Shown here: positions 52,659 through 61,066 of the stretch, in pieces
Layout of the letters: each line of letters starts with the position of its first letter
Numbering within the stretch: position 1 is the first letter of the stretch
Source of the DNA: Planococcus beigongshangi
GTDB lineage: Bacteria > Bacillota > Bacilli > Bacillales_A > Planococcaceae
NCBI RefSeq assembly: GCF_016820495.1
Contig: NZ_JADHDU010000008.1
Location: forward strand, 1 to 64,000
DNA length: 64,000 bases
Direction of reading: 5' to 3'
Notes under the pieces: model-generated
The model's database searches: none
What the model was told of the DNA's origin: nothing
What the model saw: only the letters and a program-made list of their open reading frames with translations
Program-made: the position numbers and the translations under genes

Positions 52659-53641
52659 TAGATGTGATGAAGATGTTCAAAGCAAGAATGTATATGAAGA
52701 GAAATGAGCCATTTTTATATAGTTGGCATGCTTACGTAGGATACGAATTGGACTTGTTCAGTGCCTTTGAACGCCCAATGGCAAAATCCGATGTTGCAGA
52801 TGCCTATCGCCTTGATGAAAATTTGCTCGATCAATGGGTAGCGGTCGGCGTCTCGATCGGCCATTTGAAGGAAGCGGGGCGTGGGCGTCATAAGGTGAAA
52901 AGTAAATGGAAGCTTCCGAAACCGAAAGGCAATAATTCCTCCGGCGTCCTTTTGAAGGAGATGATGGAACTTCATATTCCCACCCTGCTGAATTACCCTC
53001 AGATGATGCGCACGAGCGACCGGCTGCATTTCGATGAAGATAAACATGCGCCGACAGTTGCAGAAACGAGCAGGTTGCTGGAAGTGCTGGCGATGCCGAA
53101 AATGGCCAAACGGATCCGGGAGAATGATATACGTTCAGTATTGGATATAGGCTGTGGTGAAGCGGGCTATATCAAAAAGTTGGCGGGCAAATTTCCTGAG
53201 ACACATTTTACCGGAATCGAAATCAGTGAAGAAGTTACAGAAACCGCAAAACAACTGACAGCAGAAGATGAAAATATTGCGATCGAAAATGCCGACCTGT
53301 GGGATTACAATCCCGAGCAGCCCTATGACATGGTCATGATGAATAATGTGCTCCATTATATTGACCTCGAGAAACGGGAGGCCCTGATTTATGAATTGGC
53401 AGGCTGGGTCAATCCTGGCGGTATCCTGTCCATGGTCACACCGATTGCTGGCAGCAGCGATGATCCGCCGTTCGCCAATGTCTTCAACAGCTTCTTTTCC
53501 TCGTTCGACAACCTTTACCGTCTTCCGACACGTGAAGAACTGCGTGAATGGGGCGAGTCAGCCGGTCTCGAGATGCTCGGCATCCATACCGTCATCAAAG
53601 AAGGCGGCTGGTATATCGCCCAGTACAGGAAACCGGAATAA
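52655..53641 (+). CDS. SAM-dependent small-molecule methyltransferase
   Basis: A 328-residue class I methyltransferase. Residues 20-85 resemble the winged-helix dimerisation domain of O-methyltransferases (WHAYVGYELDLFSAF...DENLLDQWVAVGVSIG), then motif I VLDIGCGEAG (162-171) and acidic GIEISEE. Motif III-like PGGILSMVTP follows. It is translated on the overlap with the monooxygenase gene (ATGA), after GAGGG. The acceptor could be a hydroxyl installed by the partner; this is inference. Confidence 0.85.
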   Translation: MIDVMKMFKARMYMKRNEPFLYSWHAYVGYELDLFSAFERPMAKSDVADAYRLDENLLDQWVAVGVSIGHLKEAGRGRHKVKSKWKLPKPKGNNSSGVLLKEMMELHIPTLLNYPQMMRTSDRLHFDEDKHAPTVAETSRLLEVLAMPKMAKRIRENDIRSVLDIGCGEAGYIKKLAGKFPETHFTGIEISEEVTETAKQLTAEDENIAIENADLWDYNPEQPYDMVMMNNVLHYIDLEKREALIYELAGWVNPGGILSMVTPIAGSSDDPPFANVFNSFFSSFDNLYRLPTREELREWGESAGLEMLGIHTVIKEGGWYIAQYRKPE

Positions 53642-53654
53642 TAATTATGGGAAC

Positions 53655-53698
53655 AATAAGAAAAGCCTCCGAATATATCTTCGGGGGCTTTCCTTTAA
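53655..53698 (+). terminator. Terminator of the monooxygenase/methyltransferase operon
   Basis: AAAGCCTCCGAA pairs with TTCGGGGGCTTT over a 5-nt loop. Its right arm also forms the outer end of the inverted repeat described for 53676-54137. Confidence 0.85.
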
Positions 53699-54137
53699 GT
53701 TGTCGAGCAAGAAGCAAAGCTAAATAAACGATACTGTGCAAAACAGCTTCGCTTTCCTTGGGGTTTGCGCTGAGCTAACTCGGCCTCGGTGTCCTTCGCC
53801 CGAGTGGATCTGCACTTCGTCGAAACAGGGTTGAAAAGCAGTCTCCGTTTCTGTTCACCTGGGAGCATCGCTCTTTTACTCTAGTTCTTATAAATAAAGA
53901 GTTTCACTATTTGCATTTACTGAGAAAACTTGTACATAAATTCTTCACAGAATTCGAATGGAGCAGAAGGCCGCGACTCCTGCAGGAAATAGAGCGAGTC
54001 CTGAGACCCCGCAGATAGCGTAAGCTATCGAGGAGGCTCAGGCAGCTCCCTGCGGAACGCGTCGGCCTACAGCGAAAATGATTCAAGCAGATGAAGTTTC
54101 TCGACAGCCTAAAAATCCCCCGAATAAATTTCGGGGG
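53676..54137. repeat. Intergenic palindromic repeat block
   Basis: About 460 bp with no coding potential. The outer ends are inverted: left TTCGGGGGCTTTCC...TGTCGAGCAA, right (reverse strand) TTCGGGGGATTTTT...TGTCGAGAAA. Inside are two GC-rich modules in opposite orientation. The right one (53958-54085) runs from GAATGGAGCAGAAGGCCG to GTCGGCCTACAGCGAAAATG, holding GACTCCTGCAGG and GACCCCGCAG. The left one (about 53745-53870) has GCTTCGCTTTCC, CTCGGCCTCGG and AGTCTCCG. The right module resembles a repeat common in Bacillaceae intergenic regions. Confidence 0.65.
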
Positions 54138-54150
54138 ATTTCCTTTTTGC
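54109..54150. terminator. Terminator hairpin at the right edge of the repeat block
   Basis: AAATCCCCCGAA pairs with TTCGGGGGATTT and abuts the stop of the DUF1128 gene, which it probably terminates on the minus strand. The top strand continues CCTTTTT. Confidence 0.85.
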
Positions 54151-54372
54151 TTATTTTCTTAACGAGCCAAGTTCCTGCGCGATTGCCTGCATTTCGTTCG
54201 GCGTAATATTGTCGCGTTTTTTGACCATTTCGTAAAGGTCGCGCAAATCTTCATACTGAGAAGCATTGAAATGTTCGGGTTTCATCGCATCGACATTGAC
54301 CATCCGCAATTTCGTTTTTATTTCCTCAATCATATAGTTGACGTTCTCTGGAGATTGTTTTGATAAATCCAT
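54151..54372 (-). CDS. yfkK: DUF1128 / UPF0435 protein (YfkK-like)
   Basis: A 73-residue soluble alpha-helical protein of unknown function. The family sequence is clear: [20 protein letters not shown], then [19 protein letters not shown] and SPNEMQAI-like [27 protein letters not shown] precedes the ATG. In B. subtilis yfkK lies near yfkH and yfkF, whose homologues are also nearby here. Confidence 0.92.
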   Translation of the reverse strand: MDLSKQSPENVNYMIEEIKTKLRMVNVDAMKPEHFNASQYEDLRDLYEMVKKRDNITPNEMQAIAQELGSLRK

Positions 54373-54430
54373 GATAGGTTCCTGCCTTTCGGTATGGTAT
54401 GCCTTATCATTTCATTTATCAAAAAGAATG

Positions 54431-55807
54431 TCAATTTCCTGAACGGGCAAGATCGGCTTTCGCCTCCTTTTCTTCTTTAGCTTTCGCCACAATTCTTTTC
54501 GTTTCGAAGACTATGACACCAGACAGCCCCAACAGGCCGATTAAGTTCGGAATCGCCATTAAACCGTTCATGACGTCAGAGAATGTCCAGACAACAGTAA
54601 GTGATGCAGTCGAGCCCAGGAATACTGCTGCGACGAAAAGAATGCGGTATACAATCAGCAGACTCGGGTTCTTGAACAGGTACTGGAAACATTTTTCGCC
54701 GTAATACGACCAGCCGATGATTGTGGAAGTCGCAAAGAAGATCAATCCGAATGCAACGACATATGGTCCGACGCCGCCAAGGAACTGGCCGAATGCTGCA
54801 CTTGTAAGCGGCGCACCTTCAAGGCCGCTGTCGAGATATAGGCCGGACATGACGATGGTAATCCCTGTAATTGAACAAACGATCAATGTATCGAACAGGA
54901 CCTGCGTCATCGATACTAAAGCCTGGCGTCCAGGCATATCGGTTTTTGCAGCAGCAGCGGCAATCGGGGCAGAACCGAGACCGGCTTCGTTGGAGAATAC
55001 CCCGCGGGCGACCCCGTAACGGATCGCGGCACCGATTGCACCGCCGGCAGCTGCTTCACCTGTAAAGGCAGCACTGAAAATAGTGCCGACAGCCGCTGGG
55101 ATCAAGTCGAAATTCATGACCATGATAACCAAACCTGCAATTACATAGAATAAAACCATGAAAGGAACAAAGAAAGATGTTACTTTACCGATGGTCTTGA
55201 TGCCGCCCAAAATGACCAAGCCGGCAAATGCTGTCAGAATGAGTCCGGTAGCCCATGGAGTCAGGCCGAAAGTTTCGTCGACAATTGAAGCGACAGAATT
55301 GGATTGTGTCATATTACCGATTCCGAATGCTGCGATGGCACCGAAAATAGCGAACAGGACAGCGAGCCATTTCTGCTTCAAGCCGTGTTCCAGGTAATAC
55401 ATCGGTCCGCCGGCCATCTGGCCTTTGGCATCCGTCACACGATATTTGACGGCAAGAACAGCTTCGCCGTATTTTGTCGCCATTCCGAAGAATGCCGAAA
55501 GCCACATCCAGAAGACCGCTCCTGGACCACCGAGCACGACGGCTGTAGCGACACCGACGATATTACCGGTACCGACAGTTGCAGCCATTGCCGTGGAAAG
55601 GGCCTGGAAATGTGAGATATCACCTTTGGAATCTTTATCAATATTTTTAGAAAAAGTTAATTTAAGTGCATAAGGCAATAAGCGCAACTGAAGGAATCCA
55701 AGACGTACTGTAAGATAAATCCCTGTTCCGACAATCAGGACTAAGAGTGGGATGCCCCAGACATAGCCGCTGATCGTCCCCAATATTTCTTCAAATCGTT
55801 CCATCAA
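54431..55807 (-). CDS. AGCS family alanine/glycine:cation symporter
   Basis: Sodium-coupled amino acid importer, 458 residues with about 11 helices. AGCS hallmarks are GTGNIVGVATAVVLGGPGAVFWMWLSAFFGMATKYGE and SNEAGLGSAPIAAAAAKTD. It resembles AlsT/YflA of Bacillus; exact substrate is not determinable. GGGGGAGA precedes the ATG. It is divergent from the ytxH operon. Confidence 0.93.
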   Translation of the reverse strand: MMERFEEILGTISGYVWGIPLLVLIVGTGIYLTVRLGFLQLRLLPYALKLTFSKNIDKDSKGDISHFQALSTAMAATVGTGNIVGVATAVVLGGPGAVFWMWLSAFFGMATKYGEAVLAVKYRVTDAKGQMAGGPMYYLEHGLKQKWLAVLFAIFGAIAAFGIGNMTQSNSVASIVDETFGLTPWATGLILTAFAGLVILGGIKTIGKVTSFFVPFMVLFYVIAGLVIMVMNFDLIPAAVGTIFSAAFTGEAAAGGAIGAAIRYGVARGVFSNEAGLGSAPIAAAAAKTDMPGRQALVSMTQVLFDTLIVCSITGITIVMSGLYLDSGLEGAPLTSAAFGQFLGGVGPYVVAFGLIFFATSTIIGWSYYGEKCFQYLFKNPSLLIVYRILFVAAVFLGSTASLTVVWTFSDVMNGLMAIPNLIGLLGLSGVIVFETKRIVAKAKEEKEAKADLARSGN

Positions 55808-55925
55808 TTCTCCCCCTGTTATATGTATTTCTATTTTAGTGAAATAATTTCACACCTCCCGTTGATACAATATTCCGAAAGTTTGCCCATTTAGTCAAGG
55901 TTTTTTTATAATTAAAAATATGGAA

Positions 55926-55951
55926 GTTTAAATTTTGGGAGATTAGGGAAA
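55926..55951 (+). promoter_or_regulatory. Sigma-B-type promoter of the ytxH-yihY pair
   Basis: GTTTAA (55926-55931) and GGGAAA (55946-55951) are separated by 14 nt, matching the general-stress consensus GTTTAA-N12-15-GGGWAW. It lies 47 nt before the ytxH start. In B. subtilis, ytxH is a sigma-B gene, which fits. Confidence 0.75.
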
Positions 55952-55997
55952 AATTCAAAAGACACGATAGAACTAACTATTTATTCGGGAGGAATTC

Positions 55998-56441
55998 ATG
56001 ATGAGCCAAAACAAATTAATGACAGGATTATTGGTAGGTGCGGCAGTAGGGGTTATCATTTCATTATTTGACCGTAATACCCGCAATGATGTTATACAGA
56101 AATCGAAAAGCGTTTCAGACAACGCCAAATATTACGCAAGCAACACAGATGAATTGAAATCTGCTGTGCAGCAGCAGGCTTCCAAATTCCAGAACCTTTA
56201 CGAGCGCGTATCTGAAGATGCGTCTTATGTAGGAGAAAAAGTCAATGAATTGAAAGACTTGGCTCCTCAAGTGAAAGAAATGGCGCTTGATACGAAAGAG
56301 GCGTTCGTTGATACAAAAGAAGCTGTTGTCGATTCAACACAAGATGTTAAATCTGCATTGAAAGAAGACAATCCTTCAGCGTCTTCCTCAATCACCGGCA
56401 ACAGTTCGGACCGCGATTCGGAATATGGGAAAAAGCAATAA
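55998..56441 (+). CDS. ytxH: YtxH domain general-stress protein
   Basis: A 147-residue protein with one N-terminal hydrophobic segment (LMTGLLVGAAVGVIISLF, residues 7-24) and the YtxH glycine pattern. A long helical, charged region follows that repeats KEAxVDTKEAVVDSTQDVK-type heptads and a serine-rich tail. Likely membrane-tethered, function unknown. GGAGG at 55987-55991 supports ATG 55998; a second ATG is at 56001. It sits behind a sigma-B-type promoter and overlaps the next gene by 17 nt. Confidence 0.88.
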   Translation: MMSQNKLMTGLLVGAAVGVIISLFDRNTRNDVIQKSKSVSDNAKYYASNTDELKSAVQQQASKFQNLYERVSEDASYVGEKVNELKDLAPQVKEMALDTKEAFVDTKEAVVDSTQDVKSALKEDNPSASSSITGNSSDRDSEYGKKQ

Positions 56442-57363
56442 CTCCCTGAAATCTTCCAAAACAGGCAGATCAGACAATCAATTTCAAGGGTCGGATATAA
56501 AGGATGCTCATTTTGATGTGTCACGTCCGTCCGGTTTTTTAAAAGAGCTATGGAAAAGGATCAATGATGTGGATGTCACAGGACTGGGAGCGCAATTAGC
56601 GTTCTTTTTCCTGTTGTCAATCTTTCCATTATTGATTTTTCTTATTACGCTTCTTCCATATTTAAACATTGCAGAAGAGCAGATTTATAATTTGATGGCG
56701 GATATTGTTCCGGGTGAAATCTATCTTTTAATAGAGGAAACTTTGAATGAAATTTTGACTCAGGAAAATCGCAGCCTGCTTTCCGTTGGCCTGATTGCCA
56801 CAATCTGGTCGGCAAGTCTCGGCATGAATGCACTTATCAAATCGTTGAATCTATCATATGGGGTGGAAGAAAATCGCCCGCTATTGATTGCCAGGGGCAT
56901 GTCGATCATTGCGACAATCCTGATGATCTTCATACTGCTCATTGCTTTGGCGCTGCCGATATTCGGCCGCCAAATCGGCGTATTCATCTTTTCTTTGTTC
57001 GGACTTGAAGCCGGCTTCCTGGAGACGTGGAACATGCTGCGCTTCACGATAACGCCAATCATCATCTTTGTCATTACAGCAGTCATCTACTGGGCTGCGC
57101 CGAACATCAAACTGGATTTCCGGTCAGTCCTTGTTGGAGCGGCTTTCACAGCGGTTGCCTGGCTGGGTGTTTCATTCGGCTTTTCTGTATACATCAATAA
57201 TTTCGCCAATTATTCCGCAACCTACGGCGGAATCGGCGGCGTCATCATGCTGATGCTATGGCTGTACGCCTCGGCAATTCTTCTGATGATCGGCGGGCAG
57301 ATCAATGCTGTCATGCAAATACGCCGGAATGCCAATAAAGAGAAAAAAGCCGGTCTCCCTTAA
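56425..57363 (+). CDS. YihY/UPF0761 (BrkB) family membrane protein (YfkH-like)
   Basis: A 312-residue inner membrane protein with about six helices, once misnamed RNase BN. Family features are DVTGLGAQLAFFFLLSIFPLLIFL, LIATIWSASLGMNALIKSLNLSYGVEE, YWAAPNIKLDFRSVLVGAAF and NYSATYGGIGGVIMLMLWLYASAILLMIGGQIN. The first ~40 residues are polar. The start at 56425 overlaps ytxH and has a poor ribosome binding site; a GTG near 56518 is an alternative. It is probably cotranscribed from the sigma-B promoter. Confidence 0.88.
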   Translation: MGKSNNSLKSSKTGRSDNQFQGSDIKDAHFDVSRPSGFLKELWKRINDVDVTGLGAQLAFFFLLSIFPLLIFLITLLPYLNIAEEQIYNLMADIVPGEIYLLIEETLNEILTQENRSLLSVGLIATIWSASLGMNALIKSLNLSYGVEENRPLLIARGMSIIATILMIFILLIALALPIFGRQIGVFIFSLFGLEAGFLETWNMLRFTITPIIIFVITAVIYWAAPNIKLDFRSVLVGAAFTAVAWLGVSFGFSVYINNFANYSATYGGIGGVIMLMLWLYASAILLMIGGQINAVMQIRRNANKEKKAGLP

Positions 57364-57392
57364 ATCGTTCAAGGGAAACCGGCTTTTTTAAT
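57343..57392. terminator. Bidirectional terminator, yihY / SE1561 gene
   Basis: AAAAAGCCGGTCTCCCTT pairs with AAGGGAAACCGGCTTTTT and includes the YihY stop codon. Confidence 0.92.
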
Positions 57393-57410
57393 CTGTCTTC
57401 ATCATTCTAT

Positions 57411-57605
57411 TTACTTTTCCTGTTCGGGGCGATTTTTAAACTGCTGCATTTTACCGTCCAATTCGTCCACCATGGCAATCAGCCGATCGATATCTTCCAG
57501 TTCAGCCGTTTCCGGTTCAATGGAGTCGAGAACTTCCAGAAACATGTTCAAGCGCTGTTTCATATAAACCACTTGCTGTTCTTTATCAGTAATGGATTTA
57601 CCCAT
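57411..57605 (-). CDS. SE1561 family protein
   Basis: A 64-residue soluble helical protein of unknown function. ITDKEQQVVYMKQRLNMFLEVLDSIEPETAELEDIDRLIAMVDELDGKM matches the SE1561 family of staphylococci and Bacillales and looks like a short coiled coil. GAGGTG stands 8 nt before ATG 57605; the longer ATG at 57614 has no room for a ribosome binding site. Confidence 0.85.
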   Translation of the reverse strand: MGKSITDKEQQVVYMKQRLNMFLEVLDSIEPETAELEDIDRLIAMVDELDGKMQQFKNRPEQEK

Positions 57606-57769
57606 AACATACACCTCATTTCATTTCGCCTACTATCGTATCTGAAATTGTAACAAATTTCAATAATGGGTAGGTAGAAAGAGTGATTTTAGTAAATTAT
57701 CTATTTTGAATATTTACACAAATAAAATACTGTGTTAACGTTAGGTTAATCAAAAGAAAGGAGGCCATA

Positions 57770-57805
57770 ATGAATAGTCGAAACCAATCATCAAGTTGCA
57801 AGTAA
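57770..57805 (+). CDS. Possible 11-codon ORF with very strong RBS
   Basis: AAAGGAGG (57757-57764) stands five nt before ATG 57770, opening MNSRNQSSSCK and TAA. A second strong site AAAAGGAGGGGG (57804-57815) overlaps that stop, and the same frame continues open to TAA 57884, reading ...MVYMRKTENDNET. The pattern suggests a leader peptide, or a small gene broken by one stop. No homologue recognised. Apart from this, the 57606-57934 gap holds only a terminator. Confidence 0.35.
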   Translation: MNSRNQSSSCK

Positions 57806-57883
57806 AAGGAGGGGGTTCGAACATTTCACCGGCAATCGCCGAAAATGGTCTATATGAGAAAAACTGAAAATGATAACGAAACA

Positions 57884-57933
57884 TAAAAGCTCAGCCGGAA
57901 TCTGAAATTCAGATAACGACTGAGCTTTTATTG
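57884..57933. terminator. Bidirectional terminator upstream of the osmC stop
   Basis: AAAAGCTCAG pairs with CTGAGCTTTT, with inner pairing ATCTGAA/TTCAGAT. It can end both the short-ORF transcript and the OsmC gene. Confidence 0.85.
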
Positions 57934-57934
57934 A

Positions 57935-58318
57935 TTATACAAGTTCAAAAGTTTCCACAACTTCAATGGAACCTTCCACTGAACGGACCATCGAGCAATT
58001 TTTTCTCGTGAGATCCATGACGCGGGGCATTTTAGCTTCATCGATTGCACCTTTGATGAGGAAATGGAGATGTACTTTTGCGACACGTCCCGCTTCTTCA
58101 TCAATACGGACAACTTCTTTCACTTCCACCTGGATATCATCTGCAGGCATCCGCTGCTTTTCCAGGATTTTGCGCATGACGCCTGCGCTGCAGACGGCTA
58201 AAGATGCCACCAATAATTGGTACGGACGGAATCCATGTTCATCCTTCGATGAGACGATAAGTTCACCAAAAGGCAGGTCGCCCGAAAAACCATGTTCTGT
58301 CATTGAAAATTTCATCAT
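57935..58318 (-). CDS. OsmC family protein
   Basis: A 127-residue OsmC/Ohr-fold protein. The two redox cysteines are present: LAVCSAGVMRKIL (about residue 43) and RKNCSMVRSVEGSIEV (about 108). It may reduce organic hydroperoxides, but the short YhfA/OsmC type is also compatible with other thiol chemistry. AGGAGGAGAT lies just before the ATG pair at 58318. Confidence 0.85.
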   Translation of the reverse strand: MMKFSMTEHGFSGDLPFGELIVSSKDEHGFRPYQLLVASLAVCSAGVMRKILEKQRMPADDIQVEVKEVVRIDEEAGRVAKVHLHFLIKGAIDEAKMPRVMDLTRKNCSMVRSVEGSIEVVETFELV

Positions 58319-58395
58319 CTATCTCCTCCTTATGCTAAAATTGTATCTGAAATTAATTAAAATTCATATGAAGGTGCTTACTGGAAGGAGACAGC

Positions 58396-59592
58396 ATGAA
58401 AAAATTCTTGGGAAGTGACAGTGGGCGTTTTTGGATTCTCGTGGCAATCGTTTCAATATCAGGGTTTTCACAAGGGATGCTTTTACCGCTGATAGCGGTT
58501 ATTTTTGAGCAGGACGGAGTGTCCTCCGCATTGAATGGCCTGAGCGCCACGGGATTATACATAGGTACTTTAATAATTGCCCCGTTTATGGAACCTCAAT
58601 TGCGGCGTTTCGGGTTTAAGCCGATCATCATTTTCGGCGGTGGACTGGTTATCCTGTCCCTATTGCTGTTCCCGCTTTGGAAATCCGTTCTATTCTGGTT
58701 TTTCCTGCGAATTCTTATCGGCGTCGGTGACCAGGCGCTCCATTTTTCTACACAGACCTGGATCACCAGTACATCGCCCCAAAACCGGATGGGCAGAAAT
58801 ATCGCAATATACGGCATGTCGTTCAGTATCGGTTTTGGTTCCGGCCCGTTATTCGTTCCGCTCGTAAATATATTTGAGGCACTGCCATTCATCATTTCAG
58901 GATTATTATGCCTGACAGCATGGGTGTTGGTATTCTTCCTGAAAAATGATTTTCCGGAAACTACGACTAGCGCAATGACCACCCGCGGCACAGTGAAACG
59001 CTTTAAAGCGGCAATCGTCATCGGCTGGTTCGCCTTTTTGCCGCCTCTCGGCTACGGCTTTTTGGAAGCGTCCCTTAACGCCATTTACCCGGTTTATGCG
59101 TTAAGGCAAGCGATCGATGTCACGATGGTTTCCTTTATGCTGGCGGCTTTTTCAGTTGGAGCCATCGCAACACAGCTGCCTCTCGGAGAGCTCAGCGACC
59201 GTATCGGAAGAAGGAAAGTGCTGCTGCTCGCCTTGTTCGGTGGAGCGGCGGCATTCGGCACAGCGAGTTTCTTTGAGACCAATGCCTGGGTGACATTGGC
59301 GTTCTTCGTCCTTGCAGGAATGTTCGTCGGCTCCACCTTTTCGCTCGGCATTTCCTATATGGCGGATCTGATGCCGAGGGAATTGCTGCCGACGGGCAAT
59401 CTGCTCTGTGGCATCGCCTTCAGCGTCGGAAGCCTCGCCGGTCCCATCATGGGCGGCCTATTCCTCGACCTTACGGAGGAACTGAGTTTTCTGCTATTGA
59501 TAGCGGCAGTTTTACTGCTCATTTTCACGATCATCGCTTTCCGTGGCAATCAAATCAAAAAGGCTGCTGCAGAACGCGTCCACCTGAAGTGA
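58396..59592 (+). CDS. MFS transporter (YfkF-like)
   Basis: A 398-residue transporter with 12 predicted helices. The second half has the MFS motif GELSDRIGRRKVLLLALFGG (motif A in loop 8-9), and the first half GVGDQALHFSTQTWITS. It resembles B. subtilis YfkF; the exported or imported substrate is unknown. GGAAGGAGA precedes the ATG. It is divergent from the OsmC gene across about 77 bp, and a terminator follows. Confidence 0.85.
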   Translation: MKKFLGSDSGRFWILVAIVSISGFSQGMLLPLIAVIFEQDGVSSALNGLSATGLYIGTLIIAPFMEPQLRRFGFKPIIIFGGGLVILSLLLFPLWKSVLFWFFLRILIGVGDQALHFSTQTWITSTSPQNRMGRNIAIYGMSFSIGFGSGPLFVPLVNIFEALPFIISGLLCLTAWVLVFFLKNDFPETTTSAMTTRGTVKRFKAAIVIGWFAFLPPLGYGFLEASLNAIYPVYALRQAIDVTMVSFMLAAFSVGAIATQLPLGELSDRIGRRKVLLLALFGGAAAFGTASFFETNAWVTLAFFVLAGMFVGSTFSLGISYMADLMPRELLPTGNLLCGIAFSVGSLAGPIMGGLFLDLTEELSFLLLIAAVLLLIFTIIAFRGNQIKKAAAERVHLK

Positions 59593-59619
59593 AATGATTG
59601 AAACAAATGATGTATCCCG

Positions 59620-59664
59620 ACATAAAAAAGACCTTCGGAAAAAATCCGAAGGTCTTTTTTCTAT
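59620..59664. terminator. Bidirectional terminator, MFS / rlmCD copy 2
   Basis: AAAAAAGACCTTCGGA pairs with TCCGAAGGTCTTTTTT. It abuts the stop of the minus-strand methyltransferase gene. Confidence 0.93.
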
Positions 59665-61025
59665 TTCAATACCAATTTTGTAACAGATTCCACCTGAGCC
59701 GTCTGTGGGAACATATCGACGGGCTGGATATATTCGATGCGGTAGATTTTCGTCAGTTGCTGCAAATCTTTCGCAAGGGTAGATGGATTGCATGAAGTAT
59801 AGACGAAGCGTTTCGGTTTTACAGCCAGAATCGTTTTTAACAGCGAGTCGGCAAGACCGGTGCGGGGCGGATCGACTGTCAGCACATCTGGTACGAAATT
59901 TTCGCGGCTCCAGACATCCAGCCATTTTTCTGCTGTGCCTGTGACATATTTCGCTGCCACGCCCTGGCGTTTAGCATTGGCTTTTGCATCGACCACACTG
60001 TCATGGATAACGTCCATGCCGCGAAGTTCGCCGGCACCGTCCGCAAGCCATAAGCCGATTGTGCCGACGCCGCAATAAGCATCGACCACTTTTTCAGTGC
60101 CTGTAAGTTCGGCGGCACGTTTGATTTCGTCGTAGAGTTTTACAGTCTGTTTCGGGTTCAGCTGGAAGAAGGCGCGCGCTGAAAGGTCGAACGCCAGCTC
60201 TCCGAGTTTTTCGTGGATAGTGTCTTTGCCGTATAGCGTAATGGTCTCATCGCCGAAAATAAGGGAAGTTTTCTCGCTGTTGATATTTTGCACAATCGAA
60301 ACGAGATTGACATCAAGTTCTTTCAGTTTCTCGACCAATAAATCTTTTTTCGGGATTTTTGCCCGGGTCGTCACCAGCACCAACTGGATTTCACCGGTTT
60401 CGACGCCCGTACGGACGACGATTGTCCGGATGATGCCCTGCATCGTTTTGCCGTCATAGATCGGAATGCGCATATCTTCCAGAATCCGTTTCACTGAATT
60501 CGTGATAACCGTAGTGTCGGGATGCTGGACGATGCATTGTTCGATATCCAGCAATTGATGGGATCCTTCGGCAAACAGCCCGGCAATCACTTTGGATCCT
60601 TTCAGGCGGGTCTGGAACTGGCTTTTATTGCGGTAATGCCACGGATCTTCCATGCCAATGGCCGGTTCGATCTGGACATCGACGCCTTTCAAATAGCGTT
60701 CCATCGCCTGTACGACGAGATCCCGTTTTTCCACAAGCTGCTGGTCATATTTCAAATGCTGCAATTGGCAGCCGCCACAAGCGTCATAGACGGGGCACGG
60801 CGGAGTCTGCCGATGGGGAGAAGGCTCGCGCAGCTTGACGATGCGCGCTTCCGCGAAATTCCGTTTCACGGATGTGACTTGCGCCGTTATTTCTTCTCCA
60901 GGCAATGCACCCGGCACAAATATGACATTGCGTTTGAAAAAGCCGATGCCTTCACCGTTGATGCCGAGCCTTTTGATCGTCAGCGGGAATTTCTGGCCGG
61001 TTTCAATAATTGGTTTGTCATTCAT
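59661..61025 (-). CDS. RlmCD-type 23S rRNA (uracil-5-)-methyltransferase, copy 2
   Basis: A 454-residue paralogue of the gene at 31845-33209, with TRAM domain, [10 protein letters not shown] plus EQCIVQHP iron-sulfur cysteines, [20 protein letters not shown] and catalytic Cys in [14 protein letters not shown]. Catalytic and cluster residues are all kept, so it should be active. In B. subtilis the corresponding pair is YefA and YfjO; one (RlmCD) modifies two uridines and the role of the second is less clear. GAAGGACG is a rather distant ribosome binding site. Confidence 0.9.
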   Translation of the reverse strand: MNDKPIIETGQKFPLTIKRLGINGEGIGFFKRNVIFVPGALPGEEITAQVTSVKRNFAEARIVKLREPSPHRQTPPCPVYDACGGCQLQHLKYDQQLVEKRDLVVQAMERYLKGVDVQIEPAIGMEDPWHYRNKSQFQTRLKGSKVIAGLFAEGSHQLLDIEQCIVQHPDTTVITNSVKRILEDMRIPIYDGKTMQGIIRTIVVRTGVETGEIQLVLVTTRAKIPKKDLLVEKLKELDVNLVSIVQNINSEKTSLIFGDETITLYGKDTIHEKLGELAFDLSARAFFQLNPKQTVKLYDEIKRAAELTGTEKVVDAYCGVGTIGLWLADGAGELRGMDVIHDSVVDAKANAKRQGVAAKYVTGTAEKWLDVWSRENFVPDVLTVDPPRTGLADSLLKTILAVKPKRFVYTSCNPSTLAKDLQQLTKIYRIEYIQPVDMFPQTAQVESVTKLVLK

Positions 61026-61066
61026 TTAGCACACGTCCTTCGTTTGGTCATCCGTACATTATAACG

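Noticed and set aside
53690-54110. CRISPR-like or rRNA-associated array
   Set aside because: There are two inverted, degenerate modules, not regularly spaced direct repeats, and no cas genes or rRNA are nearby.
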